Shown here: in pieces, positions 9,493 to 18,052 of the stretch
Position numbering within the stretch: the first letter of the stretch is position 1
How the letters are laid out: each line of letters starts with the position of its first letter
Source: Rhodocyclaceae bacterium UBA2346
GTDB lineage: Bacteria > Pseudomonadota > Gammaproteobacteria > Burkholderiales > Rhodocyclaceae
DNA: 64,000 bases
Direction: 5' to 3'
Assembly: GCA_002344625.1 (NCBI GenBank)
Contig: DDUE01000068.1
Span: 11,688-75,687 of the forward strand
Position numbers and translations under genes: made by a program
Notes under the pieces: model-generated
What the model was told of the DNA's origin: nothing
What the model saw: the letters and a program-made list of their open reading frames with translations, nothing else
Database searches by the model: none

Positions 9493-9521
9493 TTGACACG
9501 AAACCCGGGCGCAAATAGAAT
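9493..9521 (+). promoter_or_regulatory. Sigma-70 promoter of the tRNA-Lys pair
   Basis: TTGACA at 9493-9498, a 17-bp spacer and TAGAAT at 9516-9521: one of the best matches to the sigma-70 consensus in the window. Transcription should start near 9528, about 13 bp before the first tRNA. A terminator follows the second tRNA, giving a closed unit. Confidence 0.85.
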
Positions 9522-9540
9522 TGCGTTCTTTGCAGGCTTT

Positions 9541-9616
9541 GGGTCGTTAGCTCAGCTGGTAGAGCAGCGGACTTTTAATCCGTTGGTCGCAGGTTCGAAT
9601 CCCGCACGGCCTACCA
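9541..9616 (+). tRNA. tRNA-Lys (anticodon TTT)
   Basis: 76-nt cloverleaf with encoded CCA. Anticodon TTT is at 9574-9576. D-arm GCTC/GAGC and anticodon stem GCGGA/TCCGT are normal. The acceptor stem (GGGTCGT with ACGGCCT) contains two G-U wobbles, at 1-72 and 4-69, and the T stem (GCAGG with CCCGC) contains an A-C mismatch at 51-63. It should still fold, but it is weaker on the 3' side than usual for tRNA-Lys. Confidence 0.95.
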
Positions 9617-9653
9617 ATAGACGAGCAGTGACAAGATATTTGTAAAGCGGCAA

Positions 9654-9729
9654 GGGGGTATAGCTCAGTTGGTAGAGCAGCTGACTCTTAATCAGTAGGT
9701 CCAAGGTTCGAATCCTTGTGCCCCCACCA
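9654..9729 (+). tRNA. tRNA-Lys (anticodon CTT)
   Basis: 76-nt cloverleaf with encoded CCA; anticodon CTT at 9687-9689. Acceptor stem GGGGGTA with TGCCCCC, anticodon stem GCTGA/TCAGT and T stem CAAGG/CCTTG pair well. It reads AAG, the dominant lysine codon expected in a GC-rich genome, and is 37 bp after the tRNA-Lys(TTT), clearly on the same transcript. Confidence 0.97.
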
Positions 9730-9741
9730 AAAAATTCAAGC

Positions 9742-9773
9742 AAAAAGGCCCCTTCTCCGGAACGGGCCTTTTT
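9742..9773 (+). terminator. Rho-independent terminator after the tRNA-Lys genes
   Basis: Arms AAAAAGGCCC (9742-9751) and GGGCCTTTTT (9764-9773) are perfectly complementary around a 12-nt loop, followed by further T-rich sequence. The flanking A and T runs mean it could act on both strands. Confidence 0.9.
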
Positions 9774-9907
9774 GCTTTCTGTGCCCATGCCAGCACGAAG
9801 CGACCGTCTTCAAGGCAAAGCCCCCACGAAGAGACTCCGAAGGAACCGAAGGGCCCTACGCGCTTTCTCCCGTCCGCGCAAGCCTATGCCCGGGGGGCGA
9901 TTCGATG

Positions 9908-9926
9908 CATAATGCGAAGCGTTTTC
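9908..9926 (+). promoter_or_regulatory. Possible Fur box before fbpA
   Basis: Read as hexamers, CATAAT-GCGAAG-C-GTTTTC matches the 19-bp GATAAT-based Fur consensus at about 13 of 19 positions, with the middle hexamer weak. It lies 53-71 bp before the fbpA start, where an iron-repressed promoter is expected. The 205-bp gap between the tRNA terminator and fbpA shows nothing else recognisable. Confidence 0.4.
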
Positions 9927-9978
9927 ATTCGTGTTAATCATGTTGGCCGTTCCCATCCGGCCACATCGGAGAGTTTGC

Positions 9979-10995
9979 ATGAGAGCATGGAAGACCCTTG
10001 TACTGGCGGCTTGCCTGGCCTCGTCGGGCACCGTCCTGGCCCAGGATCCACAACCCGTGACGGTGTATTCGTCACGCATCGAGCAGTTGCTCAAACCCAC
10101 ACTCGACCTGTATACCCAGCAGACCGGGGTACAGATCAACCTATTGACCGATCGCGGCGGCTCGCTGACCGAGCGCCTGGCAGCCGAGGGCGCGGGCTCC
10201 CCGGCCGACGTGCTGATCACCGTGGACATGGGTAATCTCTGGAATGCGGCCGAACGCGGCCTGCTGCGCAAGGTCGAGTCCGACGCACTGGACGCCAACG
10301 TGGCCGAGAATTTCCGCGACCCCGGACAGCGCTGGTGGGGGCTGTCCAAACGCGAACGCACCATCTTCTATCGTGAAGGTGCCGTTGATCCGGCCAAGCT
10401 GTCTACCTATGAGGATCTGGCCGATCCGAAATGGAAAGGCAAGCTGTGTCTGCGCACGTCCAAGCAGACCTACACCCAGTCGCTGGTGGCGATGATGATC
10501 GCCAAGCACGGCGTCGAAAAGGCCGAGGAAATCGCGCGCGGCTGGGTCGCCAACCTCGCCACCGACGTGTTCACCAACGACAACGCGCTGCTGCAGGCCA
10601 TCGCCGCCGGCCAGTGCGACGTCGGGATCTCCAACACCTATTACTATGGCCGCATCCTGTCGCGCGAGCCGGACTTCGGCCAGAAAGTCAAGCTGTTCTG
10701 GGCCAACCAGGGCCCCGGCGAAGGCGGCGCACACGTAAACCTGTCGGGTGCCGGCATCACCACGCATGCACGCAACCCGGAAGGCGCGCTGAAGCTGCTG
10801 GAGTGGCTCTCTGCCGAGGAGCCGCAGCGCGGCTACACTCACGGCACCTTCGAAAGCCCGGTGAATCCGAAGACCGAGGCCGATCCCATCGTGCAGGCAT
10901 GGGGCACGTATGCACCCAGTCCGCTGAACGCAGCCGACATCGGTTCCCGCCAAGCGGAGGCGATCCGCCTGCTCGACCGCGTCGGCTATCGCTGA
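9979..10995 (+). CDS. Fe(III) ABC transporter substrate-binding protein
   Basis: 338-residue periplasmic ferric-ion binding protein of the FbpA/FutA/IdiA family. The signal peptide MRAWKTLVLAACLASSGTVLA precedes QDPQPVTVYSSR, the usual mature start. SNTYYYGRI carries the tyrosine cluster that ligates iron in this family, and the RTSKQTYTQSLVA segment is also typical. I use the ATG at 9979, with a GGAGAG ribosome-binding site upstream, not an upstream GTG in the same frame. fbpB follows after 7 bp. A possible Fur box lies upstream. Confidence 0.92.
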   Translation: MRAWKTLVLAACLASSGTVLAQDPQPVTVYSSRIEQLLKPTLDLYTQQTGVQINLLTDRGGSLTERLAAEGAGSPADVLITVDMGNLWNAAERGLLRKVESDALDANVAENFRDPGQRWWGLSKRERTIFYREGAVDPAKLSTYEDLADPKWKGKLCLRTSKQTYTQSLVAMMIAKHGVEKAEEIARGWVANLATDVFTNDNALLQAIAAGQCDVGISNTYYYGRILSREPDFGQKVKLFWANQGPGEGGAHVNLSGAGITTHARNPEGALKLLEWLSAEEPQRGYTHGTFESPVNPKTEADPIVQAWGTYAPSPLNAADIGSRQAEAIRLLDRVGYR

Positions 10996-11002
10996 TCCGG
11001 TT

Positions 11003-12712
11003 TTGGCTGCAGTACCCGAAGCCGTCCTGCCCCGGCCGCACGCCTCCCGCGCCGGCCGGGGTTTTGTCGTGGGGGGTGTCTGGCTGACGCTGCCGGTCGC
11101 ACTGCTGACCCTGATTCCGTTGGGCGTGGTGCTGGCTCTGGCACTGACACCGCAGGTAGAGGTCTGGCAACACCTGTGGCAGTACGTGCTGCCGCGCGTA
11201 CTGGGCAACACCGCGGTGCTCATGGGCCTGGTCGGCGTGGGGGTGCTAGTGGTCGGCGTGCCGCTGGCCTGGCTCACCGCACTCTACGACTTTCCCGGCC
11301 GGCGTCTGTTTTCTTGGGCGCTGGTACTGCCGCTGGCGTTTCCCGCCTATGTGCTGGCCTTCGTGCTGATGGGCCTGTTCGAGTTTGCCGGTCCGGTGCA
11401 AAGCAGCCTGCGCGCCGTGTTCGGCACCAGCCGCTGGGTGCCCGAGATCCGCGGCAGCCTGTGGGGGCTCACGCTCGCACTGGTGCTGTCGTTTTATCCC
11501 TATGTCTATCTGCTCGCGCGCAATGCCTTCATGACCCAGGGGCGACGTGCGCTGGAAGCCGCGCTCGCGCTCGGTCACGGGCCACTGCATGCTTTCTGGC
11601 GGGTCGCGCTGCCGATGGCGCGGCCGTGGATCGCTGCCGGGGTGGCGCTGGCGCTGATGGAGGTGCTGGCCGATTTCGGCGCCGTGGTGGTGTTCAACTA
11701 CGACACCTTTACCACCGCGCTGTACAAGGCGTGGTTCGACCTGCACAACCTCGGCGCGGCGACGCAGCTCGCGGCGCTGCTGATCATGGTCGTGCTGGTG
11801 CTGATCGCCGCCGAACAGCGCTCGCGCAGCGCACAGCGCTACCATGCCGCTTCGGGACAGAGCGGGCGCCGCGTACTGCAAGGCCGCGCGCGCTGGGCCG
11901 CGACAGCTTTTTGCGGCTTGGTGCTGGCCCTGGCCTTCGTCATTCCCATCGTCCAGCTCACGGTGTGGTCGCTCGAAGTCTGGCGCGAAACACTGGACGC
12001 ACGCTGGTGGGGTTTCGCCTGGAACACCGTCAAGCTGGGCGCGACCACGGCCGCGGTAGCCACTGCGCTGTCGCTGTGGCTGGCCTGGGTGCGGCGGCAC
12101 CATGCCGATGTCGCCACGTCCTGGACCGTGCGCCTCGCAGTGGTCGGCTACGCGTTCCCGGGCGTGGTGCTGGCGGTAGGTGTGTTCGTGCCCATCGCCT
12201 GGCTGGACAACCTGCTCATCGCCGTACTGCGCCCGTTCGGCTTCGAAGGCGTGCAGATCCTCAAAGGCAGCCTGGCGACCATGCTGCTGGCACTGGCGGC
12301 GCGTTTCATGGCGGTCGCCTTCCACGCCACCGACAGCGCCATGCAGCGCATTACCCGCAACCAGGAAGACGCCTGTGCCTCGCTGGGGCTGAACACCTGG
12401 GAGACGCTGGGCCGCCTACACCTGCCGTTGCTGCGCGGCGGGCTGCTGACCGCCTTCCTGATGGTGATGGTCGACGTCATGAAGGAGATGCCGATCACCC
12501 TGATGACGCGCAGTTTCGGCTGGGACACGCTGGCGGTGCGCGTCTTCCAGCTGACATCCGAATCCATGTGGGAGCATGCCGCGCTGCCGGCGCTGGCCAT
12601 CGTGCTGGTCGGGCTGTTACCGGTAGCCCTGTTGGTGAGCCAGACCGAGCACGGCACCGGCGGTACCATGCCCGCCCCCTCCGACGGGGCCGAGCATGCG
12701 CGCCGCCGATGA
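11003..12712 (+). CDS. Fe(III) ABC transporter permease, FbpB-type
   Basis: 569-residue fused permease with two binding-protein-dependent transport domains of about six helices each. EAA-loop-like segments are seen in both halves (RRALEAALALGHGPLHAFWRVALP and NQEDACASLGLNTWETLGRLHLP, each in part), where the ATPase would dock. It follows the substrate-binding gene by 7 bp. The start is uncertain: TTG at 11003 is the first codon available and no good ribosome-binding site is visible. No ATPase gene follows; the next gene is convergent. The energy subunit must be encoded elsewhere or shared. Confidence 0.9.
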   Translation: MAAVPEAVLPRPHASRAGRGFVVGGVWLTLPVALLTLIPLGVVLALALTPQVEVWQHLWQYVLPRVLGNTAVLMGLVGVGVLVVGVPLAWLTALYDFPGRRLFSWALVLPLAFPAYVLAFVLMGLFEFAGPVQSSLRAVFGTSRWVPEIRGSLWGLTLALVLSFYPYVYLLARNAFMTQGRRALEAALALGHGPLHAFWRVALPMARPWIAAGVALALMEVLADFGAVVVFNYDTFTTALYKAWFDLHNLGAATQLAALLIMVVLVLIAAEQRSRSAQRYHAASGQSGRRVLQGRARWAATAFCGLVLALAFVIPIVQLTVWSLEVWRETLDARWWGFAWNTVKLGATTAAVATALSLWLAWVRRHHADVATSWTVRLAVVGYAFPGVVLAVGVFVPIAWLDNLLIAVLRPFGFEGVQILKGSLATMLLALAARFMAVAFHATDSAMQRITRNQEDACASLGLNTWETLGRLHLPLLRGGLLTAFLMVMVDVMKEMPITLMTRSFGWDTLAVRVFQLTSESMWEHAALPALAIVLVGLLPVALLVSQTEHGTGGTMPAPSDGAEHARRR

Positions 12713-12721
12713 TGCCTTGGC

Positions 12722-13333
12722 TTACGGCGACACCCCGGTGTTCCCCTTGGCGGTCGCCGCATCTTCGGTGGTGCTCGGGGTCAACTTGCTGGCCAGAAAG
12801 TCGTCGTAGCCTTTCTGCACCAGTGCGTAGGTTTTCATGATGCCGGATTCGGTATCGCCGCCAAACACGCCCAGCCCCTCGAGAATCCCTCGCGCCTCAC
12901 CGAACCCCTTCTCGAACCCTCCCCGGATCAGATCGACGAAATCCTTGGCCAGTTGGTCCGGATCCTTACCGGGGTGCTGCCTCGCGTAAGCATCGAAGAA
13001 CGCGGTCGAAAAACCGAGGATGCGCTCGGCCGTCGCCTCGGGTGAATTATCCTGCCCCAACGCGGCGCTCTCGAGCGCGTTGCCGCCCTGGGTTGGCCCC
13101 AGGAGTTCGTTGAGGCGGTCGATCGCAGTGCGAAACAGCAAGGCTTGCGAATCGTTGCCCGCCGACAGCGATACCGCAGCGGAGGCCTGCAGAATCTGCA
13201 CGTTCAGTTCGTGCTTGGCCGAAGCGATCTGCGACACACCCGATCCGTCGGCGCTCTTTTCGGCCCCATCGACCTGCCGGGCATTGGCGGCGCCAGCCGT
13301 CGCGGCCAGGCCGTTAACGACGTTGATGGTCAT
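12722..13333 (-). CDS. DUF5610-like protein
   Basis: 203-residue protein of unknown function. No signal peptide or membrane helix is visible. The N-terminal half is Ala/Ser/Gln-rich and polar. The C-terminal half carries the pattern ERILGFSTAFFDAYARQHPGK ... GFGEARGILEGLGVFGGDTESGIMKTY, which I associate with DUF5610. It is convergent with the iron permease (9 bp between stops) and stands alone in its transcription unit. Function cannot be inferred from the neighbours. Confidence 0.7.
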   Translation of the reverse strand: MTINVVNGLAATAGAANARQVDGAEKSADGSGVSQIASAKHELNVQILQASAAVSLSAGNDSQALLFRTAIDRLNELLGPTQGGNALESAALGQDNSPEATAERILGFSTAFFDAYARQHPGKDPDQLAKDFVDLIRGGFEKGFGEARGILEGLGVFGGDTESGIMKTYALVQKGYDDFLASKLTPSTTEDAATAKGNTGVSP

Positions 13334-13551
13334 GATTTCTCCTTCTGGTGGATGGGGGGATACACCTCGGCTTCGCAGCCGCCCGGCACACGCGCCCCCA
13401 ACCCGGGGATCATCGGCGCGCCCTTTCAGCGAGAAATACAGGCCGGGCGGATACGACAGCGCAAACGAGACTCAGCACCCCTGGGTGTGTTATCGGCAAT
13501 CCCGCGGAAAACTTGAAGACCCCGCCCACGCGGTGCGGATACCCAGGCAAC

Positions 13552-13587
13552 AAAAAGGCGACAGGCCCGGAAACGGGCGCTGTCGCC
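13552..13587 (-). terminator. Rho-independent terminator
   Basis: Perfect 8-bp outer arms GGCGACAG (13557-13564) and CTGTCGCC (13580-13587), with an inner GCCCG/CGGGC stem and a GAAA loop. On the minus strand the hairpin is followed by TTTTT (13552-13556). Read leftwards it lies just past the stop of the DUF533 gene. The remainder of the 270-bp gap to the DUF5610 gene shows no other clear element. Confidence 0.85.
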
Positions 13588-13603
13588 TGCCTGTGGATGC
13601 TGC

Positions 13604-14434
13604 TCAGCGTATGGTCGCGGGGGCGCCGGTCAGTTCATGCAAGCGCGCAACGGTCGCCGCATCGAGGCCTAGCGCGCGCGCAAGTTGATTGAGATAGGCC
13701 ACTTCGGCTTCGGTATCGACGTTGATTGCCAGGAGCGATGCGCCATAGACCTCCGCGGCAACCACCGGGTTCTGCACGTCGGCCACCAGCGCGCCGAGGT
13801 CGAGCGGACGCCGGAGTTCTTCGAGAACCAGCTGGCGCTCCTCGGGCGTGATGCCGTCGGTGCCGATCTTACCGGCGATGCGTTCCATTTCCTGTTCGTC
13901 GACCTGACCGTCGGCCTTGGCGGCCGAGATCATGGCACGCACGATCAGCCGCTCGGTCGCCGGATCGGCAAGTGCCTGCAACTGTTCGGCCGCGATCTCC
14001 TGCGCCTGGGCCGGTGTCGCCGCCGCCCCGGCGAGTCGGCCCTGGAGTGCGTTTACGGCCAGCGCCCCCAGGATTGCCATCGCGCTACCGCCCAAGGCAC
14101 CCTTGACCGACTTTCCGCCACCGCCGAGCAATGCCCCCGCGATCGCACCGAGACCGCCAAGCTGCCCGCCGGTCAGATTGCCCGCCTGCTTGCTGCCCAG
14201 AAAGGTCTCGGCCAGGCCGATCAGGCTGCCCAGACCCGCGCCGGCTCCGCCGCCTGCACCGCCACTGGGCGCGCCGCCGCCGAGCCCGCCCAACAGGCTG
14301 CCAAGCATTTGCTCGATTCCGCCGCCACCTGCCCCCCCCAGCCCCTGTGGGCCCACCGTGCGCTCCAGGCGCGAACGGCTCTGGCCGGCCATTCCTTGCT
14401 GAAGCAGCGCCCCGACAATGTTTGCAAAACTCAT
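13604..14434 (-). CDS. DUF533 / TerB-like protein (YebE-type)
   Basis: 276-residue protein. Residues about 35-105 are a Gly/Ala-rich low-complexity stretch (GGAGGGGIEQMLGSLLGGLGG and similar), partly hydrophobic. The C-terminal ~125 residues form the YebE/TerB-like helical domain, including RAMISAAKADGQVDEQEMERI and ALVADVQNPVVAAEVYGASLLA. TerB folds have acidic faces that can bind metal; YebE function is unsettled. A strong terminator follows immediately. Family call good, role unknown. Confidence 0.8.
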   Translation of the reverse strand: MSFANIVGALLQQGMAGQSRSRLERTVGPQGLGGAGGGGIEQMLGSLLGGLGGGAPSGGAGGGAGAGLGSLIGLAETFLGSKQAGNLTGGQLGGLGAIAGALLGGGGKSVKGALGGSAMAILGALAVNALQGRLAGAAATPAQAQEIAAEQLQALADPATERLIVRAMISAAKADGQVDEQEMERIAGKIGTDGITPEERQLVLEELRRPLDLGALVADVQNPVVAAEVYGASLLAINVDTEAEVAYLNQLARALGLDAATVARLHELTGAPATIR

Positions 14435-14503
14435 GTTATCTCCTGATCAGGCGAACCTGTGATGGATGGTCGCTACGCGCGGCGCCTCCGCCTGGCGCGA
14501 ACC

Positions 14504-14989
14504 TCATGCCTGGGCGGGAATCCGCAATACCTGCCCGGGATAGATCTTGTCCGGATGATTCAACATCGGCTTGTTGGCCTCGAAGATCGCCATGTACTTG
14601 TTCGCATTGCCGTAATAAGTCTTGGCGATCGCCGACAGCGTGTCGCCCCGGACCACGGTATGGAACTTCGCCTCCGGCTCGGCGACGAGCACCGTCATCC
14701 GGTCATCGACTTGCGCCACCCCTTGTACGTTACCCGCGGCCAGCAGGATGCGCTCCTTGCTCGCCTGATCCGGCGCAGTGCCGGACACCGTCACGACCTG
14801 GGTCGCACCGTCGAAGCTCACCGCAAGGTCGGCCGGCGCGAGCTCGAGGGTCTTGATATAGACGGTGATCGCCTCCGCCGCCTTGGCGTTGACCGCCCCC
14901 GCATCGACAGCGGCGGCTTCGCCCGCCTGGGCCTCACCACGCCCAAAAAGCTTTTCCCCTGCGTCCTTGATGAAGCTGAACAATCCCAT
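14504..14989 (-). CDS. BON-LysM protein, Kbp (YgaU) family
   Basis: 161-residue protein with a BON domain (about 45-100) and a C-terminal LysM domain (about 108-158: HTVVRGDTLSAIAKTYYGN ... IYPGQVLRIP). The E. coli homologue Kbp is a cytoplasmic potassium-binding protein with the same layout. As there, no signal peptide is seen (start MGLFSFIKDAGEKLFG). The upstream 172 bp to the EAL-HDOD gene shows no recognisable feature. Confidence 0.88.
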   Translation of the reverse strand: MGLFSFIKDAGEKLFGRGEAQAGEAAAVDAGAVNAKAAEAITVYIKTLELAPADLAVSFDGATQVVTVSGTAPDQASKERILLAAGNVQGVAQVDDRMTVLVAEPEAKFHTVVRGDTLSAIAKTYYGNANKYMAIFEANKPMLNHPDKIYPGQVLRIPAQA

Positions 14990-15161
14990 ATCGCTCTCCC
15001 TGATGATTCATCGGTAAATCATAAGACAGGTTATCGCATCGGGAGAACCGCCGATGCAAGCCTTTCAAAACAATTGTCTCGTTCGATTGCGCAAGACGGG
15101 CACATTCGCGACGCGCCGCAGGGCCAGCCTATTGGCCTGTGGCCTGCGCGCGCGGCGGCGT

Positions 15162-16550
15162 TCACCCGTTGCGCCCTTGGATCTCGAGCACCCAACTCAG
15201 CGCCTCGAAGTGCGCAGCGGTGGCCTCCCGGGGCGCAACGCCGCACTGCCCGGCCGCGCTCTCGATGGCGTCCGGATCGGCGGCCTCGCACGCAATCGCG
15301 AGCGCCAGACGCGAAGCGAAGGGTCCGTCGTTGTCGCGGATGGCTTCTTCGATCTCGGGCGCCAGGACGAGCGGGCCGAGTGCCCGCTCTAGCGGGACCT
15401 GCAGCACGACATCGATGAGCGACAGCAAGCCGGTCAGGAACAGGGCGTCCTGTTCGGGCTGGGGACGGCCACTGGCGAGGATCTCCATGCTCCTGGCGCG
15501 TACCAGGGCGTTCTCCAGCGCTGCCGAGTTCTGTCCCGACTCGTCGTCGCTGCTGCAGACCAGCAGTGCGAGCCATCGATACAAGGGATCGCGCCCCAGC
15601 AGCATCAGCGCCCGCTCTATCGACGACACCTGCTCCTGCAACCCGTTTGCCGCCGCGTTGATATAACGCAGCATGCGCACCGACAGGGCGGCGTCCTGTT
15701 TGAGCAATTGCGCCAGCTCCTGGATCTCGGCCCCGGCGCGCAGACGCCCGATCAGCTGGGCGATCCGCAGTGTATTGGGCCCGAGGTTGCGCTCGCTCCA
15801 GTCTTCGCGGCGGGTAATGAAGGGGCCCTGAAAAAAATGGGCTCCCAGCTTGAAGCAGAAGCGAAAATCCTCGAGCGACGGCACCCCGCGCACTAACAGC
15901 CGCGCCTGCGGCGCCGACGCCACGACCAGGCCGCTGGTCTTCAAACCACTCGCCACATCCAGCGCCGGCGCATGCAGCACCACGACATCGGCGATCGGCA
16001 GCAGCGGCCTGAAATACGCGTCCGTCGCGGGATCGGGGATGGCGACCCTGAACCCTTTTCTGCGCAAGCCGGCAAGCGCGGCCTGGAGCTGCTCCAGCGT
16101 GGGGGCCCCCTCCCTGACCGTCCTGGTCGGCATCACCACCATGTTCTTCGGTGGCAGTGCGGACAAGGCGGGGTGCTCGAGAAAGGAGTCGGGCAGATCG
16201 ATGAACGCCAGCCGGTGCCCGAGCAGATGCCCGATGTCGGAGCGCACCAGGTTCATCACGAGCAGTTCCGCCAGCAGATGACCCGTTACGCGGCTGGCAC
16301 TGCGCGCCTTGCGCCGCGAGCCTTCCCGCAGCTTGAAGTGGTATCCGACAACTTTTCGATCGCGCCCGAGTATCGGCTCGCGGCACAACAGCGCGACCCC
16401 CTGGTCGTCCGCAACGGCCGGTTCGTCGGCGGGTACGAGCCCCGCCGGCGCGGTTGCGGCATGACGCGACGCCTCTTTCTGACTGGCGCTGGCGCGCGCT
16501 TTGCCACGCCCGCCGAACAACCATGCAAACAACTTCCCGAGCATATTCAT
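15162..16550 (-). CDS. Degenerate EAL-HDOD signalling protein
   Basis: 462-residue YuxH-type protein. After a variable N-terminus, an EAL-like domain spans about 50-240 and an HDOD domain about 250-440 (NTLRIAQLIGRLRAGAEIQ, AALSVRMLRYINAAANG, SIERALMLLGRDPLYRWLAL). Where active EAL enzymes have E-[AV]-L-x-R, this protein reads GYHFKLRE (69-76), lacking the metal-binding glutamate. It is therefore probably a c-di-GMP receptor or protein-interaction module rather than a phosphodiesterase. The HD-GYP gene ends 42 bp before it on the same strand, suggesting one operon. Confidence 0.88.
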   Translation of the reverse strand: MNMLGKLFAWLFGGRGKARASASQKEASRHAATAPAGLVPADEPAVADDQGVALLCREPILGRDRKVVGYHFKLREGSRRKARSASRVTGHLLAELLVMNLVRSDIGHLLGHRLAFIDLPDSFLEHPALSALPPKNMVVMPTRTVREGAPTLEQLQAALAGLRRKGFRVAIPDPATDAYFRPLLPIADVVVLHAPALDVASGLKTSGLVVASAPQARLLVRGVPSLEDFRFCFKLGAHFFQGPFITRREDWSERNLGPNTLRIAQLIGRLRAGAEIQELAQLLKQDAALSVRMLRYINAAANGLQEQVSSIERALMLLGRDPLYRWLALLVCSSDDESGQNSAALENALVRARSMEILASGRPQPEQDALFLTGLLSLIDVVLQVPLERALGPLVLAPEIEEAIRDNDGPFASRLALAIACEAADPDAIESAAGQCGVAPREATAAHFEALSWVLEIQGRNG

Positions 16551-16592
16551 CGATTCCGGTGTTGGGGTGGGGGCCTCAGCCCGATGATGGTA

Positions 16593-17819
16593 TCAGGCTG
16601 CGCCCTGCCACAACTGGTCAAGATGCTTGAAATGCCAACGTGCCGGATCCTCGGTGCCCACGATCCGGTCGTTCGCCCCGCCATGCGACAGATCGACCAG
16701 CTGCGGCATGATATGTGCATCGGAGCGGGTCGAAAAGAAAACCTTGACCAAGGGCGCCAGCAAGGACTTGCCCCCCTGATCGACGACGACGCCCAGCCTG
16801 CCGGACTCCAGCCGCACCAGCGACCCGATCGGGTAGATGCCGACGCTACGCACGAACGCCTGGAAAACGAGCTCGTCGAAATGCCCTTTGCTCCACTCGA
16901 CCATTCTGCGTATCGATTCGCCGGGATCCCATCCACGCTTGTAGGGACGGTTGGAGGTGATGGCATCGTAGACATCGCAAACCGCCCCCATCTTGGCGAA
17001 CGTGCTGATCTCGTCGCCCTTGAGCCGGTGCGGATAACCGGAGCCATCGACCTTTTCATGATGATGGACACAGACGTCGCGCTCGATCGAACCGACCCCT
17101 TGCGCCTCGAGCAACAGCTTGTAGCCCTCGACGGGGTGGGATTTGACGATCGCGAACTCATGGTCGGTAAGCTTGCCCGGCTTGTTGAGTATCTGCGGCG
17201 GTATCATCGCCTTGCCCAGATCATGCAGCAGGCCGGCCAGACCGGCCGCCCGCACGTCGTCATCACCCAGCCCCATTTGCCGGGCCAACGCGATCATCAG
17301 CGCACAGACGGCCACCGAATGCATGTAGGTGTAATCGTCCTTGGTTTTCAGCCGGGCGAGGCTGATGAGGGCGCCCGGATTGCGCATCACCGATTCCGTG
17401 ATCGATGCGACCAGGGGCACGGCCTGCTCACTCCGAATGGCTTTTCCCATGCGCGCTTCGGCAAACATCGACACGACCGCCTGCTTCGAAGCCGCGCAAA
17501 GCTGTGCCGCGCGCGCCAACTCTTCGCCCATCGCCACCCGCCGTGCCGGCGCGGTTGCCGCGGCCTGGACCAGTTCGCGCTCGACCGCTTCGGCCGCGCT
17601 CTGCCTGTCGATTGCGCGAGCCGGGCCGGCGACGATGTCGAGCCCCTTGTCGGTATCGATCCACACCTCATGAATGCCGCACTCGACGATGCGTTGAATA
17701 TCCTCCGGATCCCGCAGCTTGAAGGAACTGCGCCAGAACGGATGCTCCATCCAGGAACCGCAAAGCTCCTGGATGTACATGTCAACCCTGAGGTCGCTTA
17801 CATGGATGCGTTTCAGCAT
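16593..17819 (-). CDS. HD-GYP cyclic-di-GMP phosphodiesterase with DUF3391 N-terminus
   Basis: 408-residue protein. The N-terminal ~100 residues match DUF3391 (KRIHVSDLRVDMYIQELCGSW). The HD-GYP domain (about 150-340) has HD at 199-200 in GLLHDLGKAMIPPQIL and HHExxDGSGYP at 253-263, with the later DVYDAITSNRPYKRG element. Such enzymes hydrolyse c-di-GMP to GMP or pGpG using a metal centre. All motif residues appear intact, in contrast to the next gene. I use the ATG at 17819. The 233 bp to the trpB2 stop show nothing recognisable. Confidence 0.93.
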   Translation of the reverse strand: MLKRIHVSDLRVDMYIQELCGSWMEHPFWRSSFKLRDPEDIQRIVECGIHEVWIDTDKGLDIVAGPARAIDRQSAAEAVERELVQAAATAPARRVAMGEELARAAQLCAASKQAVVSMFAEARMGKAIRSEQAVPLVASITESVMRNPGALISLARLKTKDDYTYMHSVAVCALMIALARQMGLGDDDVRAAGLAGLLHDLGKAMIPPQILNKPGKLTDHEFAIVKSHPVEGYKLLLEAQGVGSIERDVCVHHHEKVDGSGYPHRLKGDEISTFAKMGAVCDVYDAITSNRPYKRGWDPGESIRRMVEWSKGHFDELVFQAFVRSVGIYPIGSLVRLESGRLGVVVDQGGKSLLAPLVKVFFSTRSDAHIMPQLVDLSHGGANDRIVGTEDPARWHFKHLDQLWQGAA

Positions 17820-18052
17820 TGGGCCGGCCGGGGATAGGAAGATACACGCCTGAAGCGTGCTGCCTGCATTCGAAATGCAAGTTCTCGCCGGACATTCTTG
17901 CACGCCCCCGTCCGCCCGGCCAGTCGCCCTTGCCGTCTGCGAGGAAGCGCTTCACGACGACTCGAAAACAATCTGCGGCATCATCTCCGTACCCGCCCAC
18001 TCAAAACCACCCACCTCACGAACGCGTGCCTCGCAAAAAAACAACCGATACC

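Noticed and set aside
9552-9788. Minus-strand open frame ending AGFEPATNGLKVRCSTS
   Set aside because: This is the antisense translation of the two tRNA-Lys genes, a well-known false protein in databases.
15031-16524. Long Arg-rich minus frame of ~500 codons
   Set aside because: Out-of-frame shadow of the EAL-HDOD gene, with Arg/Ala-rich composition typical of GC-rich shadow frames.
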